This document shows, piece by piece, positions 23,071 to 36,830 of a stretch of DNA of 47,032 bases; positions within the stretch are counted from its first letter, which is position 1, and each line of letters starts with the position of its first letter. A program made the position numbers and the translations under genes. Under the pieces are notes generated by a model. The model saw only the letters and a list, made by a program, of their open reading frames with translations, ran no database searches and was not told where the DNA came from. Source of the stretch: Saccoglossus kowalevskii (lineage: Eukaryota > Hemichordata > Enteropneusta > Harrimaniidae); the NCBI RefSeq assembly GCF_000003605.2, contig NW_003106521.1, positions 1 to 47,032 of the forward strand, read 5' to 3'.

Positions 23071-26000
23071 CATGTTGTTGTTGTTGGTGAGGAATTTAAG
23101 ATTGGCCAACTAGACTCACCAGTCACACGCTAGTGCTATTAATGTATGTAGTGTTGGCCTTTCAGACTCTCAAGTCATGTTGATGTTGGTGAGGAATTTA
23201 AGATTGGCCAACTAGACTCACCAGTCACATTGCTAATGCTATTAATGTATGTAGTGTTGGCCTTTCAGACTCTCAAGTCATGTTGTTGTTAGTGAGAAAT
23301 TTAAGATTGGCCAACTAGACTCACCAGACACATTGCTAGTGTTATTGATGTATGTAGTGTTGGCCTTTCAGACTCTCAAGTCATGTTGTTGTTGTTAGTG
23401 AGGAATTTAAGACTGGCCAACTCGACTCTTCAGTCGAATGCTAGTGTTATTGATGTATGTAGGGTTGGCCTTTCAGACTCTCAAGTCATGTTATTGTTGT
23501 TGGTGAGGAATTTAAGATATGGCAACCAGATTCACCAGTCACATTGCTAGTGCTATTGATGTATGTAGTGTTGGCTTTCCATACTCTCAAGTCATGTTGT
23601 TGTTGTTAGGGTGAAATTTAAAATCCACCAACTAGACTCACCAGCCAAATGCCAGTGCTATTAATCTATGTAGAGTTGGCCTTTCAGACTCTCAAGTCAT
23701 GTTGTTGTTGTTGGTGAGGAATTTAAGATTGGTCAACTAGACTCACCAGTCAAATGCTAGTGTTATTGATGTATGTAAGATTGGCCTTTCAGACTCTCAA
23801 GTCATGTTGTTGTTGTTAGTGAGGAATTTAAGATTGGCCAACTAGACTCACCAGACACATTGCTAGTATTATTGATGTATGTAGGGTTGGCCTTTCAGAC
23901 TCTCTAGTCATGTTGTTGTTAGTGAGGAATTTAAGATTGGCCAACTAGACTCACCAGACACATTGCTAGTGTTATTGATGTATGTAGGGTTGTCCTTTCA
24001 GACTCTCTAGTCATGTTGTTGTTGGTGAGGAATTTAAGATTGGCCAACTTGACTCACTAGTCAAATGCTAGTGTTATTGATGTATTTAGGTAGAGTTGGC
24101 CTTTCAGACTCTCAAGTCATGTTGTTGTTGGTGAGGAATTTAAGATTAGCCAACTAGACTCATTAGTCAAACGCTAGTGCTATTGATGTATGTAGAGTTG
24201 GCCTTTCGGACTCTCAAGTCATGTTGTTGTTGGTGAGGAATTTAAGATTGGCCAACTAGACTCACCAGTCACACGCTAGTGCTATTAATGTATGTAGTGT
24301 TGGCCTTTCAGGCTCTCAAGTCATGTTGTTGTTGGTGAGGAATTTAAGATTGACCACCTAGACTCACCAGTCACATTGCTAATGCTATTAATGTATGTAG
24401 TGTTGGCCTTTCAGACTCTCAAGTCATGTTGTTGTTGTTAGTGAGGAATTTAAGATTGGCCAACTAGACTCACCAGACACATTGCTAGTGTTATTGATGT
24501 ATGTAGGGTTGGTCTTTCAGACTCTCAAGTCATGTTGTTGTTGTTGTTAGGGTGGAATTTAAGATCTGCCAACTAGACTCACCAGCCAAATGCTAGTGCT
24601 ATTAATCTATGTAGAGTTGGCCGGTCGGACTCTCAAGTCATGTTGTTGTTGTTGGTGAGGAATTTAAGATTGGTCAACTAGACTCACCAGTCAAATGCTA
24701 GTGTTATTGATGTATGTAGGGTTGGCCTTTCAGACTCTCAAGTCATGTTGTTGTTGTTGGTGAGGAATTTAAGATTGGCCAACTAGACTCACCAGTCACA
24801 TTGCTAATGCTATTAATGTATGTAGTGTTGGCCTTTCAGACTCTCAAGTCATGTTGTTGTTAGTGAGAAATTTAAGATTGGCCAACTAGACTCACCAGAC
24901 ACATTGCTAGTGTTATTTATGTATGTAGGGTTGGGCCTTTCAGACTCTCAAGTCATGTTGTTGTTGTTGGTGAGGATTTAAGATTTGGCAACCAGATTCA
25001 CCAGTCACATTGCTAGTGCTATTGATGTATGTAGTGTTGGCCTTCCATACTCTCAAGTCATGTTGTTGTTGTAGGGTGAAATTTAAATCCACAAACTAGA
25101 CTCACCAGCCAAATGCTAGTGCTGTTAATCTATGTAGAGTTGGCCTTTCGGACTCTCAAGTCATGTTGTTGTTGTTGGTGAGGAATTTAAGATTGGTCAA
25201 CTAGACTCACCAGACACATTGCTAGTGTTATTGATGTATGTAGGGTTAGCCTTTCAGACTCTCTAGTCATGTTGTTGTTGGTGAGGAATTTAAGACTGGC
25301 CAACTCGACTCTTCAGTCGAATGCTAGTGTTATTGATGTATGTAGGGTTGGCCTTTCAGACTCTCAAGTCATGTTATTGTTGTTGGTGAGGAATTTAAGA
25401 TATGGCAACCAGATTCACCAGTCACATTGCTAGTGCTATTGATGTATGTAGTGTTGGCCTTCCATACTCTCAAGTCATGTTGTTGTTGTTAGGGTGAAAT
25501 TTAAAATCCACCAACTAGACTCACCAGCCAAATGCTAGTGCTATTAATCTATGTAGAGTTGGCCTTTCGGACTCTCAAGTCATGTTGTTGTTGTTGGTGA
25601 GGAATTTAAGATTGGTCAATTAGACTCACCAGTCAAATGCTAGTGTTATTGATGTATGTAAGATTGGCCTTTCAGACTCTCAAGTCATGTTGTTGTTGTT
25701 AGTGAGGAATTTAAGATTGGCCAACTAGACTCACCAGACACATTGCTAGTATTATTGATGTATGTAGGGTTGGCCTTTCAGACTCTCTAGTCATGTTGTT
25801 GTTAGTGAGGAATTTAAGATTGGCCAACTAGACTCACCAGACACATTGCTCGTGTTATTGATGTATGTAGGGTTGTCCTTTCAGACTCTCTAGTCATGTT
25901 GTTGTTGGTGAGGAATTTAAGATTGGCCAACTTGACTCACTAGTCAAATGCTAGTGTTATTGATGTATTTAGGTAGAGTTGGCCTTTCAGACTCTCAAGT

Positions 26001-27240
26001 CATGTTGTTGTTGGTGAGGAATTTAAGATTGGCCAACTAGACTCACCAGTCACACGCTAGTGCTATTAATGTATGTAGTGTTGGCCTTTCAGACTCTCAA
26101 GTCATGTTGATGTTGGTGAGGAATTTAAGATTGGCCAACTAGACTCACCAGTCACATTGCTAATGCTATTAATGTATGTAGTGTTGGCCTTTCAGACTCT
26201 CAAGTCATGTTGTTGTTAGTGAGAAATTTAAGATTGGCCAACTAGACTCACCAGACACATTGCTAGTGTTATTGATGTATGTAGAGTTGGCCTTTCAGAC
26301 TCTCAAGTCATGTTGTTGTTGTTAGTGAGGAATTTAAGATTGGCCAACTCGACTCATCAGTCGAATGCTAGTGTTATTGATGTATGTAGGGTTGGCCTTT
26401 CAGACTCTCAAGTCATGTTATTGTTGTTGGTGAGGAATTTAAGATATGGCAACCAGATTCACCAGTCACATTGCTAGTGCTATTGATGTATGTAGTGTTG
26501 GCCTTCCATACTCTCAAGTCATGTTGTTGTTGTTAGGGTGAAATTTAAAATCCACCAACTAGACTCACCAGCCAAATGCTAGTGCTATTAATCTATGTAG
26601 AGTTGGCCTTTCGGACTCTCAAGTCATGTTGTTGTTGGTGAGGAATTTAAGATTGGCCAACTAGACTCACCAGTCACATTGCTAGTGCTATTAATGTATG
26701 TAGTGTTGGCCTTTCAGACTCTCAAGTCATGTTGTTGTTGTTAGTGAGGAATTTAAGATTGGCCAACTAGACTCACCAGACACATTGCTAGTGTTATTGA
26801 TGTATGTAGGGTTGGTCTTTCAGACTCTCAAGTCATGTTGTTGTTGTTGTTAGGGTGGAATTTAAGATCTGCCAACTAGACTCACCAGCCAAATGCTAGT
26901 GCTATTAATGTATGTAGTGTTGGCCTTTCAGACTCTCAAGTCATGTTGATGTTGGTGAGGAATTTAAGATTGGTCAACTAGACTCACCAGTCACATTGCT
27001 AATGCTATTAATGTATGTAGTGTTGGCCTTTCAGACTCTCAAGTCATGTTGTTGTTGTTGGTGAGGAATTTAAGATTGGCCAACTAGACTCACCAGTCAC
27101 ACGCTAGTGCTATTAATGTATGTAGTGTTGGCCTTTCAGACTCTCAAGTCATGTTGATGTTGGTGAGGAATTTAAGATTGGCCAACTAGACTCACCAGTC
27201 ACATTGCTAATGCTATTAATGTATGTAGTGTTGGCCTTTC
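23071..27240 (+). repeat. H1 higher-order repeats, including a 1.88-kb form
   Basis: The gactggcc diagnostics at 23,411 and 25,294 are 1,883 bp apart, the shortest H1 class, one 4-monomer module less than 2.31 kb. The first part matches 7,200-8,330 (offset 16,621) up to an indel cluster at 24,932-25,091. After that the block follows 17,200-17,770. The segment 26,489-27,249 repeats 19,785-20,545. Monomers are otherwise the standard H1 set. Confidence 0.85.
24932..25091. other. Indel cluster at a block junction
   Basis: There is an extra G (ttgggcc), then missing bases in gaggattta, gttgtaggg and aaatttaaatcc. The left side follows 7,200-8,330; the right side follows 17,100-17,430. Confidence 0.78.
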
Positions 27241-29603
27241 AGACTCTCAAGTCATGTTGTTGTTGTTAGTGAGGAATTTAATATTGGCCAACTAGACTCA
27301 CCAGACACATTGCTCGTGTTATTGATGTATGTAGGGTTTGCCTTTCGGACTCTCTAGTCATGTTGTTGTTGGTGAGGAATTTAAGATTGGCCAACTAGAC
27401 TCATCAGTCAAACGCTAGTGCTATTGATGTATGTAGAGTTGGCCTTTCGGACTCTCAAGTCATGTTGTTGTTGGTGAGAAATTTAAGATTGGCCAACTAG
27501 ACTCACCAGTCACACGCTAGTGCTATTAATGTATGTAGTGTTGGCCTTTCAGGCTCTCAAGTCATGTTGTTGTTGTTGTTAGGGTGGAATTTAAGATCTG
27601 CCAACTAGACTCACCAGCCAAATGCTAGTGCTATTAATCTATGTAGAGTTGGTCGGTCGGACTCTCAAGTCATGTTGTTGTTGTTGGTGAGGAATTTAAG
27701 ATTGGTCAACTAGACTCACCAGTCAAATGCTAGTGTTATTGATGTATGTAGGGTTGGCCTTTCAGACTCTCAAGTCATGTTGTTGTTGTTGGTGAGGAAT
27801 TTAAGATTGGCCAACTAGACTCACCAGTCACATTGCTAATGCTATTAATGTATGTAGTGTTGGCCTTTCAGACTCTCTAGTCATGTTGTTGTTAGTGAGG
27901 AATTTAAGATTGGCCAACTAGACTCACCAGACACATTGCTAGTGCTATTAATCTATGTAGAGTTGGCCTTTCGGACTCTCAAGTCATGTTGTTGTTGTTG
28001 GTGAGGAATTTAAGATTGGTCAACTAGACTCACCAGTCAAATGCTAGTGTTATTGATGTATGTAGGGTTGGCCTTTCAGACTCTCAAGTCATGTTGTTGT
28101 TGTTAGTGAGGAATTTAAGATTGGCCAACTAGACTCACCAGACACATTGCTCGTGTTATTGATGTATGTAGGGTTTGCCTTTCGGACTCTCTAGTCATGT
28201 TGTTGTTGGTGAGGAATTTAAGATTGGCAAACTAGACTCATCAGTCAAACGCTAGTGCTATTGATGTATGTAGTGTTGGCCTTTCAGACTCTCAAGTCAT
28301 GTTGTTGTTGGTGAGGAATTTAAGATTGGCCAACTAGACTCACCAGTCACATTGCTAATGCTATTAATGTATGTAGTGTTGGCCTTTCAGACTCTCAAGT
28401 CATGTTGTTGTTGTTAGTGAGGAATTTAAGATTGGCTAACTAGACTCACCAGACACATTGCTAGTGTTATTGATGTATGTAGGGTTGGTCTTTCAGACTC
28501 TCAAGTCATGTTGTTGTTGTTGTTAGGGTGGAATTTAAGATGTGCCAACTAGACTCACCAGCCAAATGCTAGTGCTATTAATCTATGTAGAGTTGGTCGG
28601 TCGGACTCTCAAGTCATGTTGTTGTTGTTGGTGAGGAATTTAAGATTGGTCAACTAGACTCACCAGTCAAATGCTAGTGTTATTGATGTATGTAGGGTTG
28701 GCCTTTCAGACTCTCAAGTCATGTTGTTGTTGTTGTTGGTGAGGAATTTAAGATTGGCCAACTAGACTCACCAGTCACATTGCTAATGCTATTAATGTAT
28801 GTAGTGTTGGCCTTTCAGACTCTCTAGTCATGTTGTTGTTAGTGAGGAATTTAAGATTGGCCAACTAGACTCACCAGACACATTGCTAGTGCTATTAATC
28901 TATGTAGAGTTGGCCTTTCGGACTCTCAAGTCATGTTGTTGTTGTTGGTGAGGAATTTAAGATTGGTTAACTAGACTCACCAGTCAAATGCTAGTGTTAT
29001 TGATGTATGTAGGGTTGGCCTTTCAGACTCTCAAGTCATGTTGTTGTTGTTAGTGAGGAATTTAAGATTGGCCAACTAGACTCACCAGACACATTGCTCG
29101 TGTTATTGATGTATGTAGGGTTTGCCTTTCGGACTCTCTAGTCATGTTGTTGTTGGTGAGGAATTTAAGATTGGCCAACTAGACTCATCAGTCAAACACT
29201 AGTGCTATTGATGTATGTAGTGTTGGCCTTTCAGACTCTCAAGTCATGTTGTTGTTGGTGAGGAATTTAAGATTGGCCAACTAGACTCACCAGTCTCATT
29301 GCTAATGCTATTAATGTATGTAGTGTTGGCCTTTCAGACTCTCAAGTCATGTTGTTGTTGTTAGTGAGGAATTTAAGATTGGCTAACTAGACTCACCAGA
29401 CACATTGCTAGTGTTATTGATGTATGTAGGGTTGGTCTTTCAGACTCTCAAGTCATGTTGTTGTTGTTGTTAGGGTGGAATTTAAGATCTGCCAACTAGA
29501 CTCACCAGCCAAATGCTAGTGCTATTAATCTATGTAGAGTTGGTCGGTCGGACTCTCAAGTCATGTTGTTGTTGTTGGTGAGGAATTTAAGATTGGTCAA
29601 CTA
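27241..29603 (+). repeat. H2 higher-order repeat (~945 bp, 9 monomers)
   Basis: The marker ggtcggtcgg occurs at 27,651, 28,595 and 29,542, spacings of 944 and 947 bp. Each unit contains in order the ggtcggtcgg, ggtcaac, cacattgctaatg, ctctctagtc, tttcggactc, cacattgctcg/gtttgcc, gtcaaacg and ggctaactag/ggtctttc monomers. The stretch 27,241-28,720 matches 37,321-38,801 at offset 10,081. Confidence 0.87.
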
Positions 29604-30662
29604 GACTCACCAGTCACATTGCTAATGCTATTAATGTATGTAGTGTTGGCCTTTCAGACTCTCAAGTCATGTTGTTGTTAGTGAGAAATTTAAGATTGGC
29701 CAACTAGACTCACCAGACACATTGCTAGTGTTGTTGATGTATGTAGTGTTGGCCTTTCAGACTCTCAAGTCATGTTGTTGTTGTTAGTGAGGAATTTAAG
29801 ATTGGCCAACTCGACTCATCAGTCGAATGCTAGTGTTATTGATGTATGTAGGGTTGGCCTTTCAGACTCTCAAGTCATGGTATTGTTGTTGGTGAGGAAT
29901 TTAAGATTTGGCAACCAGATTCACCAGTCACATTGCTAGTGTTGTTGATGTATGTAGTGTTGGCCTTTTAGACTCTCAAGTCATGTTGTTGTTGTTAGTG
30001 AGGAATTTAAGATTGGCCAACTTGACTCACTAGTCAAATGCTAGTGTTATTGATGTATTTAGGTAGAGTTGGCCTTTCAGACTCTCAAGTCATGTTATTT
30101 TTGTTGGTGATGAATTTAAGATTTAACAACCAGATTTAACAGTAACATTGCTAGTGCTATTGATGTATGTAGTGTTGGCCCTTTAGACTCTCAAGTCATG
30201 TTGTTGTTGTTAGTGAGGAATTTAAGATTGGCCAACTAGACTAACCAGTCACATTGCTAGTGTTATTGATGTATGTAGGGTTGGCCTTTCAGACTCTCAA
30301 ATCATGTTGTTGTTGGTGAGGAATTTAAAATTTAACAACCAGATTCACCAGTCACATTGCTAGTGCTATTAATGTATGTAGTGTTGGCCTTTCAGACTCT
30401 CAAGTCATGTTATTTTTGTTGGTGAGGAATTTAAGATTTGACAACCAGATGCACCACTCACATTGCTAGTGCTATTGATGTATGTAGGGTATATAGTGTT
30501 ATTGGTGTATGTAGAGTTGGCTTTTCGGACTCTCAAGTCATGTTGTTGTTGGTGAGGAATTTACGATCCGCCAACTCGACTCACCAGCCAAATGCTAGTG
30601 CAATTAATCTATGTAGAGTTGGCCTTTCGGACTCTCAAGTCATGTTGTTGTTGTTGGTGAGG
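29604..30662 (+). repeat. Diverged-monomer block, second copy
   Basis: It is the partner of 5,410-6,375 (offset 24,194). Its last part (30,438-30,662) instead fits 1,124-1,348 better (offset 29,314, sharing gatccgccaac and gtgcaattaatc). The block is therefore itself a chimera of two older sources. It ends at an indel cluster. Confidence 0.85.
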
Positions 30663-33600
30663 AATTTAAGATTTGCCACTCGACTCACCAGTCAAATGCT
30701 AGTGTTATGATGTATGTAGGGTTGGCCTTTCAGACTCTCAAGTCATGTTGTTGTTGTTAGTGAGGAATTTTAAGATTGGCCAACTAGACTCACCAGACAC
30801 ATTGCTCGTGTTATTGATGTATGTAGGGTCTGCCTTTCGGACTCTCTAGTCATGTTGTTGTTGGTGAGGAATTTAAGATTGGCAAACTAGACTCATCAGT
30901 CAAACGCTAGTGCTATTGATGTATGTAGTGTTGGCCTTTCAGACTCTCAAGTCATGTTGTTGTTGGTGAGGAATTTAAGATTGGCCAACTAGACTCACCA
31001 GTCACATTGCTAATGCTATTAATGTATGTAGTGTTGGCCTTTCAGACTCTCAAGTCATGTTGTTGTTGTTAGTGAGGAATTTAAGATTGGCTAACTAGAC
31101 TCACCAGACACATTGCTAGTGTTATTGATGTATGTAGGGTTGGTCTTTCAGACTCTCAAGTCATGTTGTTGTTGTTGTTAGGGTGGAATTTAAGATGTGC
31201 CAACTAGACTCACCAGCCAAATGCTAGTGCTATTAATCTATGTAGAGTTGGTCGGTCGGACTCTCAAGTCATGTTGTTGTTGTTGGTGAGGAATTTAAGA
31301 TTGGTCAACTAGACTCACCAGTCAAATGCTAGTGTTATTGATGTATGTAGGGTTGGCCTTTCAGACTCTCTAGTCATGTTGTTGTTAGTGAGGAATTTAA
31401 GATTGGCCAACTAGACTCACCAGACACATTGCTAGTGCTATTAATCTATGTAGAGTTGGCCTTTCGGACTCTCAAGTCATGTTGTTGTTGTTGGTGAGGA
31501 ATTTAAGATTGGTCAACTAGACTCACCAGTCAAATGCTAGTGTTATTGATGTATGTATGGTTGGCCTTTCAGACTCTCAAGTCATGTTGTTGTTGTTAGC
31601 GAGGAATTTAAGATTGGCCAACTAGACTCACCAGACACATTGCTCGTGTTATTGATGTATGTAGGGTTTGCCTTTCGGACTCTCTAGTCATGTTGTTGTT
31701 GGTGAGGAATTTAAGATTGGCCAACTAGACTCATCAGTCAAACACTAGTGCTATTAATGTATGTAGTGTTGGCCTTTCAGACTCTCAAGTCATGTTGTTG
31801 TTGGTGAGGAATTTAAGATTGGCCAACTAGACTCACCAGTCACATTGCTAATGCTATTAATGTATGTAGTGTTGGCCTTTCAGACTCTCAAGTCATGTTG
31901 TTGTTGTTAGTGAGGAATTTAAGATTGGCTAACTAGACTCACCAGACACATTGCTAGTGTTATTGATGTATGTAGGGTTGGTCTTTCAGACTCTCAAGTC
32001 ATGTTGTTGTTGTTGTTAGGGTGGAATTTAAGATCTGCCAACTAGACTCACCAGCCAAATGCTAGTGCTATTAATCTATGTAGAGTTGGTCGGTCGGACT
32101 CTCAAGTCATGTTGTTGTTGTTAGTGAGGAATTTAAGATTGGCCAACTTGACTCACTAGTCAAATGCTAGTGTTATTGATGTATGTAGGGTTGGTCTTTC
32201 AGACTCTCAAGTCATGTTATTTTTGTTAGTGAGGAATTTAAGATTGGCTAACTAGACTCACCAGTCACATTGCTAGTGTTATTGATGTATGTAGGGTTGG
32301 TCTTTCAGACTCTCAAGTCATGTTGTTGTTGTTGTTAGGGTGGAATTTAAGATCTGCCAACTAGACTCACCAGTCAAATGCTAGTGTTATTGATGTATGT
32401 AGGGTTGGCCTTTCAGACTCTCAAGTCATGTTGTTGTTGTTGGTGAGGAATTTAAGATTGGCCAACTAGACTCACCAGTCACATTGCTAATGCTATTAAT
32501 GTATGTAGTGTTGGCCTTTCAGACTCTCAAGTCATGTTGTTGTTAGTGAGAAATTTAAGATTGGCCAACTAGACTCACCAGACACATTGCTAGTGTTGTT
32601 GATGTATGTAGTGTTGGCCTTTCAGACTCTCAAGTCATGTTGTTGTTGTTAGTGAGGAATTTAAGATTGGCCAACTCGACTCATCAGTCGAATGCTAGTG
32701 TTATTGATGTATGTAGGGTTGGCCTTTCAGACTCTCAAGTCATGGTATTGTTGTTGGTGAGGAATTTAAGATTTGGCAACCAGATTCACCAGTCACATTG
32801 CTAGTGTTGTTGATGTATGTAGTGTTGGCCTTTCAGACTCTCAAGTCATGTTGTTGTTGGTGAGGAATTTAAGATTGGCCCAACTTGACTCATCAGTCAA
32901 ACGCTAGTGATATTGATGTATGTAGTGTTGGCCTTTCCATACTCTCAAGTCATGTTGTTGTTGTTGGTGAGGAATTTAAGATTGGTCAACTAGACTCACC
33001 AGTCAAATGCTAGTGTTATTGATGTATGTAAGATTGGCCTTTCAGACTCTCAAGTCATGTTGTTGTTGTTAGTGAGGAATTTAAGATTGGCCAACTAGAC
33101 TCACCAGACACATTGCTAGTATTATTGATGTATGTAGGGTTGGCCTTTCAGACTCTCTAGTCATGTTGTTGTTAGTGAGGAATTTAAGATTGGCCAACTA
33201 GACTCACCAGACACATTGCTAGTGTTATTGATGTATGTAGGGTTGTCCTTTCAGACTCTCTAGTCATGTTGTTGTTGGTGAGGAATTTAAGATTGGCCAA
33301 CTTGACTCACTAGTCAAATGCTAGTGTTATTGATGTATTTAGGTAGAGTTGGCCTTTCAGACTCTCAAGTCATGTTGTTGTTGGTGAGGAATTTAAGATT
33401 AGCCAACTAGACTCATTAGTCAAACGCTAGTGCTATTGATGTATGTAGAGTTGGCCTTTCGGACTCTCAAGTCATGTTGTTGTTGGTGAGGAATTTAAGA
33501 TTGGCCAACTAGACTCACCAGTCACACGCTAGTGCTATTAATGTATGTAGTGTTGGCCTTTCAGGCTCTCAAGTCATGTTGTTGTTGGTGAGGAATTTAA

Positions 33601-33690
33601 GATTGACCACCTAGACTCACCAGTAAACATGCTAATGCTATTAATGTATGTAGTGTTGGCCTTTCAGACTCTCAAGTCATGTGTTGTTGT
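30663..33690 (+). repeat. Patchwork of H2, copy-A-like and H1-like pieces
   Basis: About 30,725-31,370 matches 28,071-28,716 (offset 2,654-2,655, shared rare gatgtgcc at 31,194 and 28,539), so H2 continues, with ggtcggtcgg at 31,250 and 32,088. About 32,245-32,850 matches 2,020-2,625 (offset 30,226). About 32,945-33,620 matches 23,692-24,367 (offset 9,253, shared gtatgtaaga and gaccacctag). The last piece is bracketed on both sides by small indel clusters (32,878-32,940 and 33,623-33,690). Confidence 0.82.
30676..30773. other. Indel cluster at a block junction
   Basis: Missing bases in gccactcg and gttatgatg and an extra T in aattttaag. The left side follows 1,124-1,348; the right side follows 28,071-28,716. 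Confidence 0.78.
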
Positions 33691-35020
33691 TAGGGTGGAA
33701 TTTAAGATTGGCCAACTAGACTCACCAGCCAAATGCTAGTGCTATTAATCTATGTAGAGTTGGCCGGTCGGACTCTCAAGTCATGTTGTTGTTGTTGGTG
33801 AGGAATTTAAGATTGGTCAACTAGACTCACCAGTCAAATGCTAGTGTTATTGATGTATGTAGGGTTGGCCTTTCAGACTATCAAGTCATGTTCTTGTTGT
33901 TAGTGAGGAATTTAAGATTGGCCAACTAGACTCACCAGACACATTGCTCGTGTTATTGATGTATGTAGGGTTTGCCTTTCGGACTCTCTAGTCATGTTGT
34001 TGGTGAGGAATTTAAGATTGGCCAACTAGACTCATCAGTCAAACGCTAGTATTATTGATGTATGTAGTGTTGGCCTTTCAGACTGTCAAGTCATGTTGTT
34101 GTTGGTGAGGAATTTAAGATTGGCCAACTAGACTCACCAGTCACATTGCTAATGCTATTAATGTATGTAGTGTTGGCCTTTCAGACTCTCAAGTCATGTT
34201 GTTGTTGTTAGTGAGGAATTTAAGATTGGCCAACTAGACTCACCAGACACATTGCTCGTGTTATTGATGTATGTAGGGTTTGCCTTTCGGACTCTCTAGT
34301 CATGTTGTTGTTGGTGAGGAATTTAAGATTGGCCAACTAGACTCATCAGTCAAACGCTAGTGCTATTGATGTATGTAGAGTTGGCCTTTCGGACTCTCAA
34401 GTCATGTTGTTGTTGGTGAGGAATTTAAGATTGGCCAACTAGACTCACCAGTCACACGCTAGTGCTATTAATGTATGTAGTGTTGGCCTTTCAGGCTCTC
34501 AAGTCATGTTGTTGTTGTTGTTAGGGTGGAATTTAAGATCTGCCAACTAGACTCACCAGCCAAATGCTAGTGCTATTAATCTATGTAGAGTTGGCCGGTC
34601 GGACTCTCAAGTCATGTTGTTGTTGTTGGTGAGGAATTTAAGATTGGTCAACCAGACTCACCAGTCAAATGCTAGTGTTATTGATGTATGTAGGGTTGGC
34701 CTTTCAGACTATCAAGTCATGTTCTTGTTAGTGAGGAATTTAAGATTGGCCAACTAGACTCACCAGACACATTGCTCGTGTTATTGATGTATGTAGGGTT
34801 TGCCTTTCGGACTCTCTAGTCATGTTGTTGTTGGTGAGGAATTTAAGATTGGCCAACTAGACTCATCAGTCAAACGCTAGTATTATTGATGTATGTAGTG
34901 TTGGCCTTTCAGACTGTCAAGTCATGTTGTTGTTGGTGAGGAATTTAAGATTGGCCAACTAGACTCACCAGTCACATTGCTAATGCTATTAATGTATGTA
35001 GTGTTGGCCTTTCAGACTCT

Positions 35021-35180
35021 CAAAGTCATGTTGTTGTTGTTAGTGAGGAATTTAAGATTGGCCCACCTAGACTCACCAAACACATTGCTCGTGTTATTGA
35101 TGTAATGTAGGGTTTGCCTTTTCGGACTCTCTAGTCATGTTGTTGTTGGTGAGGATTTAGATTGGCCAACTAGACTCCAT
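35021..35180. other. Indel cluster inside H3 (no block switch)
   Basis: About eight single-base changes: ctcaaagtc, ggcccacctag, caccaaacac, gatgtaatg, ccttttcgg, gaggatttagatt and actccatc. H3 phase is the same on both sides, so here the cluster occurs without a change of neighbour. Confidence 0.78.
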
Positions 35181-36506
35181 CAGTCAAACGCTAGTGCTAT
35201 TGATGTATGTAGAGTTGGCCTTTCGGACTCTCAAGTCATGTTGTTGTTGGTGAGGAATTTAAGATTGGCCAACTAGACTCACCAGTCACACGCTAGTGCT
35301 ATTAATGTATGTAGTGTTGGCCTTTCAGGCTCTCAAGTCATGTTGTTGTTGTTGTTAGGGTGGAATTTAAGATCTGCCAACTAGACTCACCAGCCAAATG
35401 CTAGTGCTATTAATCTATGTAGAGTTGGCCGGTCGGACTCTCAAGTCATGTTGTTGTTGTTGGTGAGGAATTTAAGATTGGTCAACTAGACTCACCAGTC
35501 AAATGCTAGTGTTATTGATGTATGTAGGGTTGGCCTTTCAGACTATCAAGTCATGTTCTTGTTGTTAGTGAGGAATTTAAGATTGGCCAACTAGACTCAC
35601 CAGACACATTGCTCGTGTTATTGATGTATGTAGGGTTTGCCTTTCGGACTCTCTAGTCATGTTGTTGTTGGTGAGGAATTTAAGATTGGCCAACTAGACT
35701 CATCAGTCAAACGCTAGTATTATTGATGTATGTAGTGTTGGCCTTTCAGACTGTCAAGTCATGTTGTTGTTGGTGAGGAATTTAAGATTGGCCAACTAGA
35801 CTCACCAGTCACATTGCTAATGCTATTAATGTATGTAGTGTTGGCCTTTCAGACTCTCAAGTCATGTTGTTGTTGTTAGTGAGGAATTTAAGATTGGCCA
35901 ACTAGACTCACCAGACACATTGCTCGTGTTATTGATGTATGTAGGGTTTGCCTTTCGGACTCTCTAGTCATGTTGTTGTTGGTGAGGAATTTAAGATTGG
36001 CCAACTAGACTCATCAGTCAAACGCTAGTGCTATTGATGTATGTAGAGTTGGCCTTTCGGACTCTCAAGTCATGTTGTTGTTGGTGAGGAATTTAAGATT
36101 GGCCAACTAGACTCACCAGTCACACGCTAGTGCTATTAATGTATGTAGTGTTGGCCTTTCAGGCTCTCAAGTCATGTTGTTGTTGTTGTTAGGGTGGAAT
36201 TTAAGATCTGCCAACTAGACTCACCAGCCAAATGCTAGTGCTATTAATCTATGTAGAGTTGGCCGGTCGGACTCTCAAGTCATGTTGTTGTTGTTGGTGA
36301 GGAATTTAAGATTGGTCAACTAGACTCACCAGTCAAATGCTAGTGTTATTGATGTATGTAGGGTTGGCCTTTCAGACTATCAAGTCATGTTCTTGTTGTT
36401 AGTGAGGAATTTAAGATTGGCCAACTAGACTCACCAGACACATTGCTCGTGTTATTGATGTATGTAGGGTTTGCCTTTCGGACTCTCTAGTCATGTTGTT
36501 GTTGGT

Positions 36507-36830
36507 GATAAGGAATTTAAGATTTAACAACCCAGATTAACCAGTCACATTGCTAGTGCTATTGATGTATGTAGTGTGGCCCTTTCAGACTCTCAAGTCG
36601 TGTTGTTGTTGTTAGTAGTGAGGAATTTAAGATTGGCCAACTCGACTCATCAGTCGAATGCTAGTGTTATTGATGTATGTAGGGTTGGCCTTTCAGACTC
36701 TCAAGTCATGTTATTGTTGTTGGTGAGGAATTTAAGATTTGACAACCAGATTCACCAGTCACATTGCTAGTGCTATTGATGTATGTAGTGTTGGCCTTTC
36801 AGACTCTCAAGTCATGTTGTTGTTGTTAGG
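36507..36830 (+). repeat. Foreign monomers interrupting H3
   Basis: H3 stops within a monomer at about 36,507. The next monomers are of the diverged taacaac type (compare 5,930 and 30,125), then tcgactcatcagtcga and gatttgacaac types. H3 resumes with a hybrid monomer, gggtggaatttaagattggc, also found at ~33,693 where H3 first begins. The left edge has several small indels; the right edge is clean. Confidence 0.75.
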
